A DNA stretch of 64,000 nt from Nocardia sp. CC227C (GCF_030767025.1 NZ_JASITE010000002.1:372001-436000); one strand, 5' to 3'; positions 50,605 to 58,836 are shown, numbered from the stretch's first letter. Numbers and translations: made by a program. Notes: generated by a model not told the origin, from the sequence alone.

Positions 50605-50789
50605 GAATGTTCCCTCTCGCCGTCTTCCCGCGGCGGGCTCCTCCCGACCCCGCACCGCGCGTAGACACACGACACCATCGCGGGTGATGGCGAACAAGCC
50701 CCGGGTTCTACGGGCGAAACACGCGAAAGACGTGGCCCGCGATCCCACTGGGTACTGTTCTCGTACGAATCGTTCGAAGGAGGGGATGG
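50605..50789. promoter_or_regulatory. Divergent promoter region of the biosynthetic operon
   Basis: This 185-base gap separates the ACP gene, first of the minus-strand operon, from the YbaB-like gene on the plus strand. It must hold the start of the ~29-kb operon unless a distal promoter is used. It contains one copy of a 21-base sequence repeated upstream of the MazE-like gene. On the plus strand GGAGGGG precedes the GTG at 50790. Confidence 0.5.
50668..50688. repeat. Dispersed 21-base palindrome-like element, copy 1
   Basis: This stretch matches 55756-55776 at 20 of 21 bases. On the minus strand its core reads ATCACCCGCGAT, an inverted repeat (ATCAC/GTGAT) with one mismatch in this copy. 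Flanking similarity extends a few bases further on each side. Read on the minus strand both copies would encode ITRDGVV. It could be an operator or the remnant of a small mobile repeat. Confidence 0.6.
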
Positions 50790-51230
50790 GTGAACAGGCC
50801 GGGATCGGACTCGCTCGGTACCGCCGAGTCGCTGGGCACGAAGCTGGACAGACTGGCCGAGGCGCTGACCGAGGGGCATGCCGCCGTCCGAGCCGACGGC
50901 GTCTACGTCGATGTCAAGGCGGACGGCCGGGTCACCACCGTCCACATCGACGAAGACGCGTTTCCGGGTGGGCGGCGGCTGGGCCCGCTGCTCACGCGCC
51001 TGCTCAACAGCGCCCGCGAGCAGGCACAGGCGCAGGTCGAAGACCTGGTTCGCCAGGTGCGCGACGATCCCCGGACAGCGGCGATCGTCGAACAGATCGG
51101 GGACGCGCCCCAGCGTGACCTGCCACCGGCGGCCACCCAGCCACCCGCGCGCATGGATTACGGCCGCGGCGACGAGGACGATGAGGACTATCACCCGCTG
51201 CGGCCGAAGTCGCCTATCGCGGCCGACTGA
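50790..51230 (+). CDS. YbaB/EbfC-like DNA-binding family protein
   Basis: The protein has 146 residues from a GTG with GGAGGGG upstream. It begins with a helical segment (LGTKLDRLAEALTEG), has two or three short beta strands (VYVDVKADGRVTTVHIDEDAF) and a second long helix (LLTRLLNSAREQAQAQVEDLVRQVRDD), which is the YbaB/EbfC layout. The C-terminal tail is acidic and proline-rich. Proteins of this type are common just upstream of type VII secretion-associated genes in Mycobacteriales, and the next gene is EspC-like. It is probably the first gene of a four-gene plus-strand unit. Confidence 0.75.
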   Translation: MNRPGSDSLGTAESLGTKLDRLAEALTEGHAAVRADGVYVDVKADGRVTTVHIDEDAFPGGRRLGPLLTRLLNSAREQAQAQVEDLVRQVRDDPRTAAIVEQIGDAPQRDLPPAATQPPARMDYGRGDEDDEDYHPLRPKSPIAAD

Positions 51231-51318
51231 CGAAACGATTCGGCGCGGGAATCCCGCGATCCGCGTCCAGTAGAGTAACCGCGGAAGCAGCCCAGATCGA
51301 CCCGAGGGGGATCGGCCG

Positions 51319-51633
51319 ATGAGCTACGACGCCGACGAATTCATCTTCGTCGATCCGGAGCGAGTTCGTGGCCTGGTGTCGGCGATGAACACCGCCGCGG
51401 AGACGCTCGGCGCGATCCGCGCCGACGACCAGACGCTGTCCTCGCTGCTCACCATGGCCCCGCTGCTGCCCGGGACGGGGATCAACGCGGCGTGTACGGC
51501 CGGTTCCACCCGGGCCACCACCGCCATGACGGCGACCACCGAGCAGGTCCGGGTGATGGCCGTGCGCACCGGCAACGGGCTCGCCGCGGTCTTGGCGCAG
51601 GAAGCCGACTCCGCGAGCCGATTCCCCCGGTAA
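51319..51633 (+). CDS. Small EspC/WXG100-like type VII secretion-associated protein
   Basis: The protein has 104 residues with GAGGGGGATCGG upstream. It starts with the FIFVDPERVRGLVSAMNTAAETL pattern's short form (DPExVR then a helix), and the rest is a predicted second helix. There is no signal peptide. Size, helical hairpin plan and the DPE segment resemble EspC (DUF2580) proteins secreted by ESX systems. The next gene starts 13 bases downstream and its N-terminus is also helical and WXG-like, so the two may form a secreted pair. No WxG motif is present in this protein, so the family call is tentative. Confidence 0.65.
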   Translation: MSYDADEFIFVDPERVRGLVSAMNTAAETLGAIRADDQTLSSLLTMAPLLPGTGINAACTAGSTRATTAMTATTEQVRVMAVRTGNGLAAVLAQEADSASRFPR

Positions 51634-51645
51634 CGAGGACCAGCG

Positions 51646-54216
51646 ATGAGCGAGTCCCCCACCGTGTCGCAGGTACGCGACTGGCAACTCGAACAGCTCG
51701 AGCAGCAGGGCAGTTTCTGGACCCGGCAGGCGAGCACATTCCAGACCGAACTCGACGGTGCCTACAACGATATCGGCAACTCCGCCGACTACCTGGTCGG
51801 CAAGTTCGGCAACGGCCTGCGGGACAAGAGCGTGACCGTCCGCGACACCGGCTACCGGACGGTCGGAGCGCTGCAAGCGGCCGGTACCGCCATCGGCAAC
51901 GGTCTCGAGCCCCTGCGGTTCGCCCAGAAAACGGTGACCACACTGCTGACTGCGATCACCTCCGGCGGCTTTCTCTGGAGTGAGGACGGCACCGTGACGC
52001 TGTCGCTGGCGCAGGTGGCGAACGCGCTCTCCGACGACGATGCCGACAGCGCGACCATCAAACTCGCGGCGCTGGAACGCCAAGCCGATGACTACACCCG
52101 CGCCCTGCAAGCCGGGCTGTCCGGGGCGGCGACGGCCGCGCAGAGCGTCGTCACCGGCATCGACACCGCGTTCGCGGAGCTGACCGATGCCGGAGACGGT
52201 GCCGTGCCATCGGTCGACGGCAATACCGGCGCGGACCTCGGCGCGGAAATCGCCGAGGAAGGCCCGGTCCCGCCCGAGGCCATGACCCGCATCGAGCAGG
52301 CCCTCGACCAGATCAACCTTTCCGGCGACGACCAGGCCGCACTGGCAGCCGGTGCGACCGTCGTCGTCCCCGCCTCCACCCTCGAGTTCACCCAACGCCT
52401 CCTCGACAGCGCCGGACCGGAGGGCTTCGCCGAACTCAGCGAGCAACTGCGGGCGCAGGGGCCCGAAGGCGAAGCGCGGGCGCAGGCCCTCGGCAACGCG
52501 GTCATGCTGCTGTCGAACGAGAAGGTCGTCGGCGTCGGAGCGGACGGCACCCAGACCCCCGGCGGCTACGACCGCCTACCCGCCGACGCCCAGCGGATGA
52601 TCTCCACCCGGGTGAGCCTCAGCGGCGCGGCACCGGACGACAATGCCGGCCAGTACCCCGACATGGGGCTGCCGGGCATCGCGAACCAGGGGACGTTCCT
52701 GACCCAGCAGGGCCGATTCCTCGACGCTCTCGCACAGTCGGACCAGAGCTACCAGCCCGGCACGAAACTGTCGACCGAACTGCACCGACAGGGCATGCAT
52801 CTGGCCTGGCTGGAATCGCACAACATTCAGCTGGGTCCGGACTCCGCCGTCCCGCTGGATGATTCGCTCACCAACGCGATCGAGATCGCTTCCCGCAACC
52901 ACGAGGGCACCACCGCCATTTTCACCGGCGAGGGCGGACCGGAGATCCTGGGCGACGGTTACCACCCCGACACCGCGATGCTGTCGCTGCTGCAACGCGA
53001 ATCCAGCGACCCGAACAGTCCGCTGCTCGGGGCGATGACCGACTGGATCCCACAGGATGCGCACGTCACCGTGCCGCCGGGTCACCCCGACTATCAAGCC
53101 CAGTCCGACCAGGCCGCCCAGGCCGGGCGAGCCGCACGCGGACTCGCCGACATCATCTCCACCACAGACTCCGCCGACGGCACCAATAATTTCAAGGTGC
53201 TGCTGTCCGGTCAGAACCCCGACGATCTCGGCACGCTGGACAATGCCGGGATGTCACCCGATGCCTCGAAGCAGGTCGCCGAGGCGCTGCAACCGTTCGT
53301 CGGCAAACTGGTCGGCATGCCCGATGATCTGTCCGGAACCCTCGGATTCGGCAATGACTTCGGCCCCCGAGAAACGGTGCGGGTGTTGAGCGTACTGTCC
53401 ACCGACCCCGACGCCAGTCAGATCATCAACGGCGCGGCCCTGGCGGAATCCCAGCGGATGGACAAGGTATTCGTCACACCCGGTATGCCCGGCGCCGGTG
53501 ATCCCGATATCGGCCGGTACGCCAACCGGATGGAATGGGCGGTCACCGAAGCGCTTACGACCGAGTATTCCGAACGCACCGGCGAGGCCAGAGACGCCGC
53601 CAGCGAGAAGACCGCGAACTGGAATGCCGCCTACACCGGCGCGCAGATCTTGACCGGTGGATTGGGTCCCGGCGGGGCCGCGGTCGCGGCCGCATCCGAA
53701 CCGTTCAAGCTGGGCGTGTTCCCGTTCGACCCCGAACAGGTCGACCCGAATGATCCACTGAAGTACAACTTCCGGCCCGACCAGGTCGGCCCGCACAGCC
53801 CATTGACCACCGAGGGCGGCAACTTCGGCGCGACCACCTTCGGCGACCCGGACCACCGCAAGTACAACGCCCTGCTGGAACTCACCAACCAAGGCAGGAT
53901 CGACATCAATGACGTGCCTCCGGAGTACAAGGACGCCAGCGGACAACGATTCAAGACCTACACCGATTACAGCGCCGACACCCAAGACAAGTCGCAGGAA
54001 GACCGGACCCTCTCCACAGATCGGGTGAACGCACTACTCACTCAGGTCGGCATCGACACGACGAAGTTCGACGCCTACGGCCAGAGAGCCGACGACGGTG
54101 AGAACGTGGCACTCGGCGACCAGATCTCTTCCCTCGATCGCGCGAGATCGGCCAACGATGTACTCGCTGGCCTCGCCGCACCCAAGGACTCCTCGAACTC
54201 ATGGCCCGCAGGATGA
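51646..54216 (+). CDS. Large type VII secretion-linked protein with helical N-terminus
   Basis: The protein has 856 residues and no signal peptide. Residues 1-~190 are helical and of the WXG100-like or LXG-like kind (WQLEQLEQQGSFWTRQAS, then repeated helices). The middle part (~200-640) is mixed and resembles proteins annotated in Nocardia and mycobacteria as TPR repeat region-containing. The C-terminal ~200 residues are rich in Asp, Pro and Gly (FPFDPEQVDPNDPLKYNF). I do not recognise a catalytic or toxin motif. It follows the EspC-like gene after 12 bases and runs into the lipoprotein gene. An exported or surface-acting role is inferred from context. Confidence 0.8.
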   Translation: MSESPTVSQVRDWQLEQLEQQGSFWTRQASTFQTELDGAYNDIGNSADYLVGKFGNGLRDKSVTVRDTGYRTVGALQAAGTAIGNGLEPLRFAQKTVTTLLTAITSGGFLWSEDGTVTLSLAQVANALSDDDADSATIKLAALERQADDYTRALQAGLSGAATAAQSVVTGIDTAFAELTDAGDGAVPSVDGNTGADLGAEIAEEGPVPPEAMTRIEQALDQINLSGDDQAALAAGATVVVPASTLEFTQRLLDSAGPEGFAELSEQLRAQGPEGEARAQALGNAVMLLSNEKVVGVGADGTQTPGGYDRLPADAQRMISTRVSLSGAAPDDNAGQYPDMGLPGIANQGTFLTQQGRFLDALAQSDQSYQPGTKLSTELHRQGMHLAWLESHNIQLGPDSAVPLDDSLTNAIEIASRNHEGTTAIFTGEGGPEILGDGYHPDTAMLSLLQRESSDPNSPLLGAMTDWIPQDAHVTVPPGHPDYQAQSDQAAQAGRAARGLADIISTTDSADGTNNFKVLLSGQNPDDLGTLDNAGMSPDASKQVAEALQPFVGKLVGMPDDLSGTLGFGNDFGPRETVRVLSVLSTDPDASQIINGAALAESQRMDKVFVTPGMPGAGDPDIGRYANRMEWAVTEALTTEYSERTGEARDAASEKTANWNAAYTGAQILTGGLGPGGAAVAAASEPFKLGVFPFDPEQVDPNDPLKYNFRPDQVGPHSPLTTEGGNFGATTFGDPDHRKYNALLELTNQGRIDINDVPPEYKDASGQRFKTYTDYSADTQDKSQEDRTLSTDRVNALLTQVGIDTTKFDAYGQRADDGENVALGDQISSLDRARSANDVLAGLAAPKDSSNSWPAG

Positions 54217-54980
54217 CACGACAAACACCGGCACGACTCACCGCGACCATCGGCGCGGTGCTACTCCTCCTCGCCGGATGCGGCCGAACCGACATCAGCG
54301 ACACCCCGACAACCAGCACCAGCACGCCCCCCTCGAGCGGCGTATACGAACCACCCGACGAAGTCCGCAACGCAACCGTGGTGTGGTCGGCCGAACCCGG
54401 CATCGACCTGTTCTCCACCCCCGCCACACTGATGCGAGCCGCAAACGAATCCGACATCATCGGCAGCTACGCCGGACTCGACCACGCCTACCCCGGCTAC
54501 GCCAAAGCCCTGGACCGGCCATACACGACCCGCTACGAGGTCGAGCGTTACCGCGGAACCATCGCCGGAACGGTGCTCCGCCACATCCAGCGAATCCAGG
54601 ACACCGGAGACGGGTACCTCATCGAATTCTGCGCCCTACCGAACGCCTACGGTCAACTCGAGGACGGCCAATACAGGAGGTGGTACGGCCGAGGAGTCTC
54701 CCTCGCGGCCCAGTTCACCCGCAATAACGACGCACCCGCCCCCGCGACCACCACACCCACGGCCACACCGAGCCCGGCACCCGACCGGATGCATTGGCAG
54801 GCACCCACCTACAACGTGTTCACCGGATGGACCATCTCCTACGTCGTCAGCGACGCATCATGCGATGAATGGACCCTGAGCCTGTACCCCGACGCACCCG
54901 TCGAGGACGAGATCACATACAGCGACACACCCCCGCCGGTGCAACCCGCATACCCGGGCTGGCCCACCCAACCGGACTAG
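54201..54980 (+). CDS. Lipoprotein of unknown function
   Basis: The protein has 259 residues. A signal peptide ends in the lipobox LLAGC, so it should be a lipid-anchored exported protein. A Ser/Thr/Pro-rich linker follows, then a domain with conserved aromatic residues and two cysteines far apart, which I do not recognise. The start at 54201 lies inside the end of the upstream gene; a second ATG at 54213 overlaps that gene's stop (ATGA) and is equally possible. The overlap suggests co-translation with the large upstream protein, perhaps as a partner at the cell surface. Confidence 0.82.
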   Translation: MARRMTRQTPARLTATIGAVLLLLAGCGRTDISDTPTTSTSTPPSSGVYEPPDEVRNATVVWSAEPGIDLFSTPATLMRAANESDIIGSYAGLDHAYPGYAKALDRPYTTRYEVERYRGTIAGTVLRHIQRIQDTGDGYLIEFCALPNAYGQLEDGQYRRWYGRGVSLAAQFTRNNDAPAPATTTPTATPSPAPDRMHWQAPTYNVFTGWTISYVVSDASCDEWTLSLYPDAPVEDEITYSDTPPPVQPAYPGWPTQPD

Positions 54981-55185
54981 GCCACCCACCCCGGACCGAG
55001 ACGCGGAACGGCCGCCCCCCTGCGAACGCCGCCACGTGCGGCCGTATCTCCCACTCGGCGTCGGGCGGCGATACCGTGTCCTCGCACGGAACCCGGCGGC
55101 CGTGGGAGTAGCGGCCCAGCCCGCAGCTCGCATCACGAAACCGCCGCCGAGCGGTCGAACTCCCCGCCGCACAGGCCAGCCCGGC

Positions 55186-55497
55186 CTAGAGGTCGAAGCG
55201 GGCTCGGAGCGCGACCTTCACCTGGTCCAGCGCGTCGGCCGGGATGTGCCCGACACTCTCGGTGAGGGTGTTCTTCGGCACCACCGCGAGGTCGTAGACC
55301 GCCACCGCGTCACCGCCGGGCAGGGTCGCGGTGAGCAGCTGTAGCGATCGAGGGATTTCGCGGGCCGGGCGCACGGGAGCGACGGCTATCCGTTGCCGAG
55401 CCTCGGCAATGAGATCGCTGTCGACAATCACGACCTGCCCCACCGCGCCCGTGAGGCGGCTCTCGGTCTTCCATATCTGTCCTTGCGCGTGACTCAC
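55186..55497 (-). CDS. PemK/MazF-like toxin
   Basis: The protein has 103 residues. It starts GQIWKTE, followed by GQVVIVDSDLIAEARQRIAVAPV and a C-terminal segment DALDQVKVALRARF, the pattern of PemK/MazF endoribonuclease toxins. Its ATG overlaps the stop of the upstream ribbon-helix-helix antitoxin gene (ATGA), the usual arrangement for such pairs. The expected action is sequence-specific cleavage of mRNA, blocked by the antitoxin. The fold assignment is from motif pattern only. Confidence 0.75.
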   Translation of the reverse strand: MSHAQGQIWKTESRLTGAVGQVVIVDSDLIAEARQRIAVAPVRPAREIPRSLQLLTATLPGGDAVAVYDLAVVPKNTLTESVGHIPADALDQVKVALRARFDL

Positions 55498-55721
55498 CCG
55501 GCGGACCCGAACAGAATTGCCTCGGCGGTCTCATCGTTCGTCCGACCCCACCCGGGGTCCTCCGGATGCTCGCGCTCCCACTCAGCCAGCTTGCGAAGAT
55601 CGTCGGCGAGCATCTGCCGGATCACCGCCCGCTCGATGTACTCACTCGGCTTGTTCTCCGACGCCGCACGAAGCTTCTCGGCCACCGCATCGGGTAGCGT
55701 TATGTTCAAGCGCGTGGTCAT
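55494..55721 (-). CDS. Ribbon-helix-helix antitoxin (MazE-like partner)
   Basis: The protein has 75 residues from the ATG at 55721. A longer frame upstream to 55769 is rejected because the family starts at TTRLNITLPDAVAEKLR, the beta strand and first helix of a ribbon-helix-helix DNA-binding domain. The C-terminal half is charged and likely wraps the toxin. One copy of the 21-base repeat lies 35 bases upstream, at the right place for an operator. It overlaps the toxin gene by four bases. Confidence 0.78.
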   Translation of the reverse strand: MTTRLNITLPDAVAEKLRAASENKPSEYIERAVIRQMLADDLRKLAEWEREHPEDPGWGRTNDETAEAILFGSAG

Positions 55722-55755
55722 ACAGCAGACAATACAGTCCCGGCACTGCATAGAC

Positions 55756-55776
55756 CACGACACCATCACGGGTGAT
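55756..55776. repeat. Dispersed 21-base palindrome-like element, copy 2
   Basis: This stretch matches 50668-50688 at 20 of 21 bases. In this copy the core ATCACCCGTGAT has perfect five-base arms. It lies upstream of the antitoxin gene. Confidence 0.6.
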
Positions 55777-55918
55777 CACGAACCCCCTGGATCGACCGGC
55801 GGGACGAGCTGCGGCAACCTCGGGATACACGCGGGCGGATCCGGCGCGCTCGGGCTTGCGGCATATTCTCGTCACTATCCACATTCGCGCACCTCAGAAC
55901 GTGGACTAGCATAGGTAC

Positions 55919-56158
55919 ATGTCGCTCAAGAGAACCAATGTCTACGCGGACCCCGATGATCTTGCCGTCATCAGGGATGCGGCTGCTCGCCGTGGCGTTT
56001 CCGAAGCGGAGATCATCCGTGAAGCTATCCATCGGGCGGCGCAGAAACTGCGGATGTGGTCCGAGCCGTTGGACTTCCCGTCATTCGATGGCCCGGGTAC
56101 GCCGATAACCAAGGAAGCGGTGGCGCGGTCCGTGGCCGACGGAGCACAGCGCCGTTGA
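55919..56158 (+). CDS. vapB: VapB-type ribbon-helix-helix antitoxin
   Basis: The protein has 79 residues. It begins KRTNVYADPDDLAVIRDAAAR, a ribbon-helix-helix N-terminus, followed by a second helix (SEAEIIREAIHRAA) and a flexible tail that should bind the toxin. The AGG of CATAGGTAC lies just before the ATG. Its TGA overlaps the TTG start of the PIN-domain gene, which fits a coupled VapBC pair. Confidence 0.85.
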   Translation: MSLKRTNVYADPDDLAVIRDAAARRGVSEAEIIREAIHRAAQKLRMWSEPLDFPSFDGPGTPITKEAVARSVADGAQRR

Positions 56159-56589
56159 TCGTCATCGCGGATACCTCGGGCATCATCGCGGCAGCCGATC
56201 GCAACGCCCCCGAGCACGCCGACTGTCGTAAACAGCTGGAACAGTCCAGCTTGATCGTGATCTCACAGCTGGTACTCACCGAGGTCGACCATCTCGCACG
56301 ACAGCGATTCGGCCTTGCCCATCGCAATACCCTCATGGACTATCTGTTCACGCAGGTGGAACGGATGCGGTTCACCATCCCAGAGGCTCGGCTCGACACC
56401 TTGAAGGTCGCCCGAGCGGTCGAAGAGCGATACCGCGACCTCGCACTGGATCTGGCAGACGCCGTGAATGTTGCGCTGGCGGCGGAATACGACACCGACG
56501 CGGTACTGACGCTGGATCGACGCGATTTCCGCGCGATGCGCCCGCTGACCGACTTCGAGTACTTTCGGGTCCTCCCCGACGACGGCTAG
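56155..56589 (+). CDS. vapC: VapC-type PIN-domain ribonuclease toxin
   Basis: The protein has 144 residues from the TTG at 56155, which overlaps the antitoxin stop (TTGA). A frame reaching further upstream overlaps the antitoxin gene and is not credible. PIN-domain acidic positions are visible in IADTSGI, LTEVDHL, LDLADAVNVALA and LTLDRRDF, as expected for a magnesium-dependent ribonuclease. Known VapC proteins cut tRNA or rRNA and are blocked by VapB, which also represses the operon. Confidence 0.87.
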   Translation: MIVIADTSGIIAAADRNAPEHADCRKQLEQSSLIVISQLVLTEVDHLARQRFGLAHRNTLMDYLFTQVERMRFTIPEARLDTLKVARAVEERYRDLALDLADAVNVALAAEYDTDAVLTLDRRDFRAMRPLTDFEYFRVLPDDG

Positions 56590-56667
56590 GCCCAGCACAC
56601 GCAAGGCGTTCGGGCCAAAGACCTGATCTGCCAGCGTCCTATCGGGTGTACGGCCCCGCAGCCAGGT

Positions 56668-57012
56668 TCACGAGAGCGCTTCCGGGCGGTCGAACTCCCC
56701 GCCCGCGACGCCCTTGCGGAACGCGTCCCACTCCTCGGTGTCGTAGGTCAACGCGACCACCTCGTCGGCGATGGTGGCACCGGCGTCGGGGTGAACGGTG
56801 ATTCGCACGGGGCCGATGGCTCCCGAATCGCCGGTCAGGACCAGGTCGAGAAATGCGCGCCAGCGGGTGGGGGCGATCGACAGGATCGGCTGTTGCGCAC
56901 GGGATCCGGTGAACTTGCTGTCGCGGATGAGCACGGAATCGGCGCGGTGGGCGACTTCGACGCAGGTCTGGTCGCCGCCACTGAATGTGGATTTGAAGAA
57001 CTCGGTGCTCAC
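56668..57012 (-). CDS. DUF397-domain protein
   Basis: The protein has 114 residues. It starts FFKSTFSGGDQTCVEVAH and continues VLIRDSKF, the usual DUF397 pattern, and ends in an extra segment (YDTEEWDAFRKGVAGGEFD) also typical of the family. It lies four bases downstream of a Scr1-type HTH regulator on the same strand. Such pairs are frequent in actinomycetes, where the small protein is thought to counteract the regulator. Confidence 0.88.
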   Translation of the reverse strand: MSTEFFKSTFSGGDQTCVEVAHRADSVLIRDSKFTGSRAQQPILSIAPTRWRAFLDLVLTGDSGAIGPVRITVHPDAGATIADEVVALTYDTEEWDAFRKGVAGGEFDRPEALS

Positions 57013-57016
57013 ACCG

Positions 57017-57886
57017 CTACCCTATCTGCTGGCTCGCAACGCGGTCGATCAGTTCGAGCGACCGCTTCCGGTCGAGCGCGATCGCCTGAACCTGGTTGTA
57101 CAGGTAGTCGAGTGCGGTCACACGTTTGGGATCGTCGGCGATCTCGCCGAATGCGGCGGACTCGACCCAACCCACCGTGGGCAGTCGTGCGCTCTTGAAA
57201 TCCAGGAGATGAAAGGTGGCGGAGTTGAGACTTGCGATCGCGCCACCGGCTTCGTAGGGGATGACGCGAATATCGAGAGTGTCGGGATGCCGCTCGGCCA
57301 GTGCGATCACGTGCCGAAGTTGCTCTCGCTGCACGTCTTTACCACCGACCTGGTACATCAACGCCGCCTGACCCATCACTACCGACAGTTCGAGAGGGTC
57401 GGAGCTATCAAGTCGCCGCTGTCGCCGCAGCCGCGCGCTGACGCGTTGCTCGACTTCGGTTGGCCGACCGGTGGTTACGCTGGCCTTCATCAAGACCCGG
57501 ATGTAGTCCTCCGTCTGCAGCAGACCCGGGATCACGCCGCTCTCGAAGCTGCGAATGCTCTGCGCTCCGGCTTCCAAGCCGTAGTACCGCATGAGTTGAT
57601 CGTTGAAGAGGGCGGAGTACTCGGCGTACGGGTTACGCCCCTTCGCCACATCGCGCAGTTCCAGTAACTCCGCCTGCTCGTCGGGTTCGAACTCGAGCAG
57701 GTTCATCAGGATCTTCAGCTTGTCTTCGCTGAGCGTGCCCCGGCTTCTGGTGAGCGCCGACCAATACTGCTGGCTGACGTCCAGCGCCTTCGCGATCGCT
57801 CCGGTTTTCACTCCGCGCTCGTCTGCCCGACTGCGGAGGCGCAGCATCAACTCCCAGTTCGCGACTGCGGGCGACGTCTCTGCCAT
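57017..57886 (-). CDS. XRE-family HTH regulator with DUF5753 domain (Scr1-type)
   Basis: The protein has 289 residues from the ATG at 57886, chosen because GGAAGGGG lies six bases upstream; an ATG at 57916 would add ten basic residues. The N-terminal HTH spans about 10-70 (GAIAKALDVSQQYWSALTRSRG). The C-terminal DUF5753 domain has the typical IPGLLQTEDYIRVLM and RVIPYEAGG segments. It forms an operon with the DUF397 gene. The adjacent intergenic region carries two short inverted repeats that could be its operators. Confidence 0.88.
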   Translation of the reverse strand: MAETSPAVANWELMLRLRSRADERGVKTGAIAKALDVSQQYWSALTRSRGTLSEDKLKILMNLLEFEPDEQAELLELRDVAKGRNPYAEYSALFNDQLMRYYGLEAGAQSIRSFESGVIPGLLQTEDYIRVLMKASVTTGRPTEVEQRVSARLRRQRRLDSSDPLELSVVMGQAALMYQVGGKDVQREQLRHVIALAERHPDTLDIRVIPYEAGGAIASLNSATFHLLDFKSARLPTVGWVESAAFGEIADDPKRVTALDYLYNQVQAIALDRKRSLELIDRVASQQIG

Positions 57887-57959
57887 GCCGATCCCCTTCC
57901 TGCGAATGAGCCGCAAATACCGTACAACACCGGCATTCAGAGCAGTATCGCTATGCGTA

Positions 57960-58005
57960 TTGACTAGTTGTTACAACCAGGCGTAGCGTGTGATACATAG
58001 CACAC
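57960..58005. promoter_or_regulatory. Candidate promoter and inverted repeats between the HTH gene and the DUF4254 unit
   Basis: This AT-rich patch contains a perfect inverted repeat GTTGTTACAAC (57967-57977) and a second one, GTGTG and CACAC separated by eight bases (57988-58005). On the plus strand TTGTTA (57968) and TGATAC (57991) are 17 bases apart, a weak sigma-70-like pair. It lies 42 bases upstream of the small ORF at 58047. Confidence 0.35.
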
Positions 58006-58046
58006 CCACCAGGGCACTTCGGATCTCCGGAGGGAATCGAGGAACG

Positions 58047-58127
58047 ATGAGCGGACCGACCATCACAGCGAACCCGCCGAGATACCGAGAGGCACACCGC
58101 TCCGCCCGGCAAGGGCGGGTGCGCTGA
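58047..58127 (+). CDS. Short ORF (26 residues) upstream of the DUF4254 gene
   Basis: The frame starts at an ATG with GGAGG and GAGG upstream and encodes 26 residues, many basic. Its TGA overlaps the ATG of the next gene by one base. It may be a translated leader that couples initiation of the DUF4254 gene, or simply a chance ORF. No family is recognisable. Confidence 0.4.
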   Translation: MSGPTITANPPRYREAHRSARQGRVR

Positions 58128-58549
58128 TGGATACGCTGCCCCCGAAGGATCGCGTACTCGCCGCCTGCCGTGGCACCGTCCACGGCGATCACCCCGTCCT
58201 GCGCTGGGCGAGCGAGCTGGCCGAGGTACACCATCGCCGGATCACCGCGAATCCTGTGGCGCACAACGATATCGAGCAGCAACGCGCCGCACTGATCCGC
58301 GCCATCGACCAGTGGGTCGCGGCGCGGCTACCGCCTTCACCCGGCTGCGCCCGCATCCACACCGAGAGCCTCGGGGCCGTCATCGACCGCCTGTCGAAAT
58401 TCACCGCCTGCGCCTTCGCGGCCCTCGCCACCGCCGACGAATGGGAACTGTGGGACGCCTGGCAGCGGCTCGCCGAACTCGCCGTCGGCTACGACGACCT
58501 CACCGACGAGGTCGCCACCGGACGACGCCGACTGCCGGGCACCCGATAG
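58127..58549 (+). CDS. DUF4254-domain protein
   Basis: The protein has 140 residues, all predicted helical, with the DUF4254-like segments HPVLRWASELAEVHHRR, NDIEQQRAALIRAIDQWV and GAVIDRLSKFTACAF. Proteins of this type are common in Nocardia and often occur near small regulators of the Scr1/DUF397 kind, as here. The function is unknown. The start overlaps the stop of a 26-residue ORF. Confidence 0.85.
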   Translation: MDTLPPKDRVLAACRGTVHGDHPVLRWASELAEVHHRRITANPVAHNDIEQQRAALIRAIDQWVAARLPPSPGCARIHTESLGAVIDRLSKFTACAFAALATADEWELWDAWQRLAELAVGYDDLTDEVATGRRRLPGTR

Positions 58550-58611
58550 CCACGACCCCGCATACCCCCACCACGCACACGATTCCCACCCCTCTCGAAC
58601 AGGAGACCGAG

Positions 58612-58836
58612 ATGACATTCCTCCTGCTGCCGTTTCTGTTCGGAATCGGCCTCGGCGTCATGACGACCTGGATCATCACCTCCCTGACCACCACGCACCC
58701 GGCGCACCTGGCCGGCCACGACACCTGGTCGGTGCACAGCATCGCCGCCCGCATCGCCCGCGAGCGACTGCAAGCCGAGACGGGACACCCGCGCACGCCG
58801 ACCCATCGGGTAACGCCCCGGGTGCGGGGGCGATAG
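58612..58836 (+). CDS. Small single-pass membrane protein
   Basis: The protein has 74 residues with AGGAGA eight bases upstream of the ATG. One membrane segment at the N-terminus (LLLPFLFGIGLGVMTTWIIT) is followed by a basic cytoplasmic tail. No family is recognised. It lies 62 bases after the DUF4254 gene and is probably in the same unit. Confidence 0.65.
   Translation: MTFLLLPFLFGIGLGVMTTWIITSLTTTHPAHLAGHDTWSVHSIAARIARERLQAETGHPRTPTHRVTPRVRGR

Noticed and set aside
50605..50748. Extended ACP start at 50748
   Set aside because: The added residues are unlike ACPs and cross the expected promoter; the GTG at 50604 has a good ribosome binding site and gives a normal ACP length.
55642..55884. 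80-codon minus-strand frame containing RGFVITRDGVV
   Set aside because: It overlaps the antitoxin gene start and has no family pattern. Its similarity to the frame at 50326-50748 is explained by the 21-base DNA repeat.
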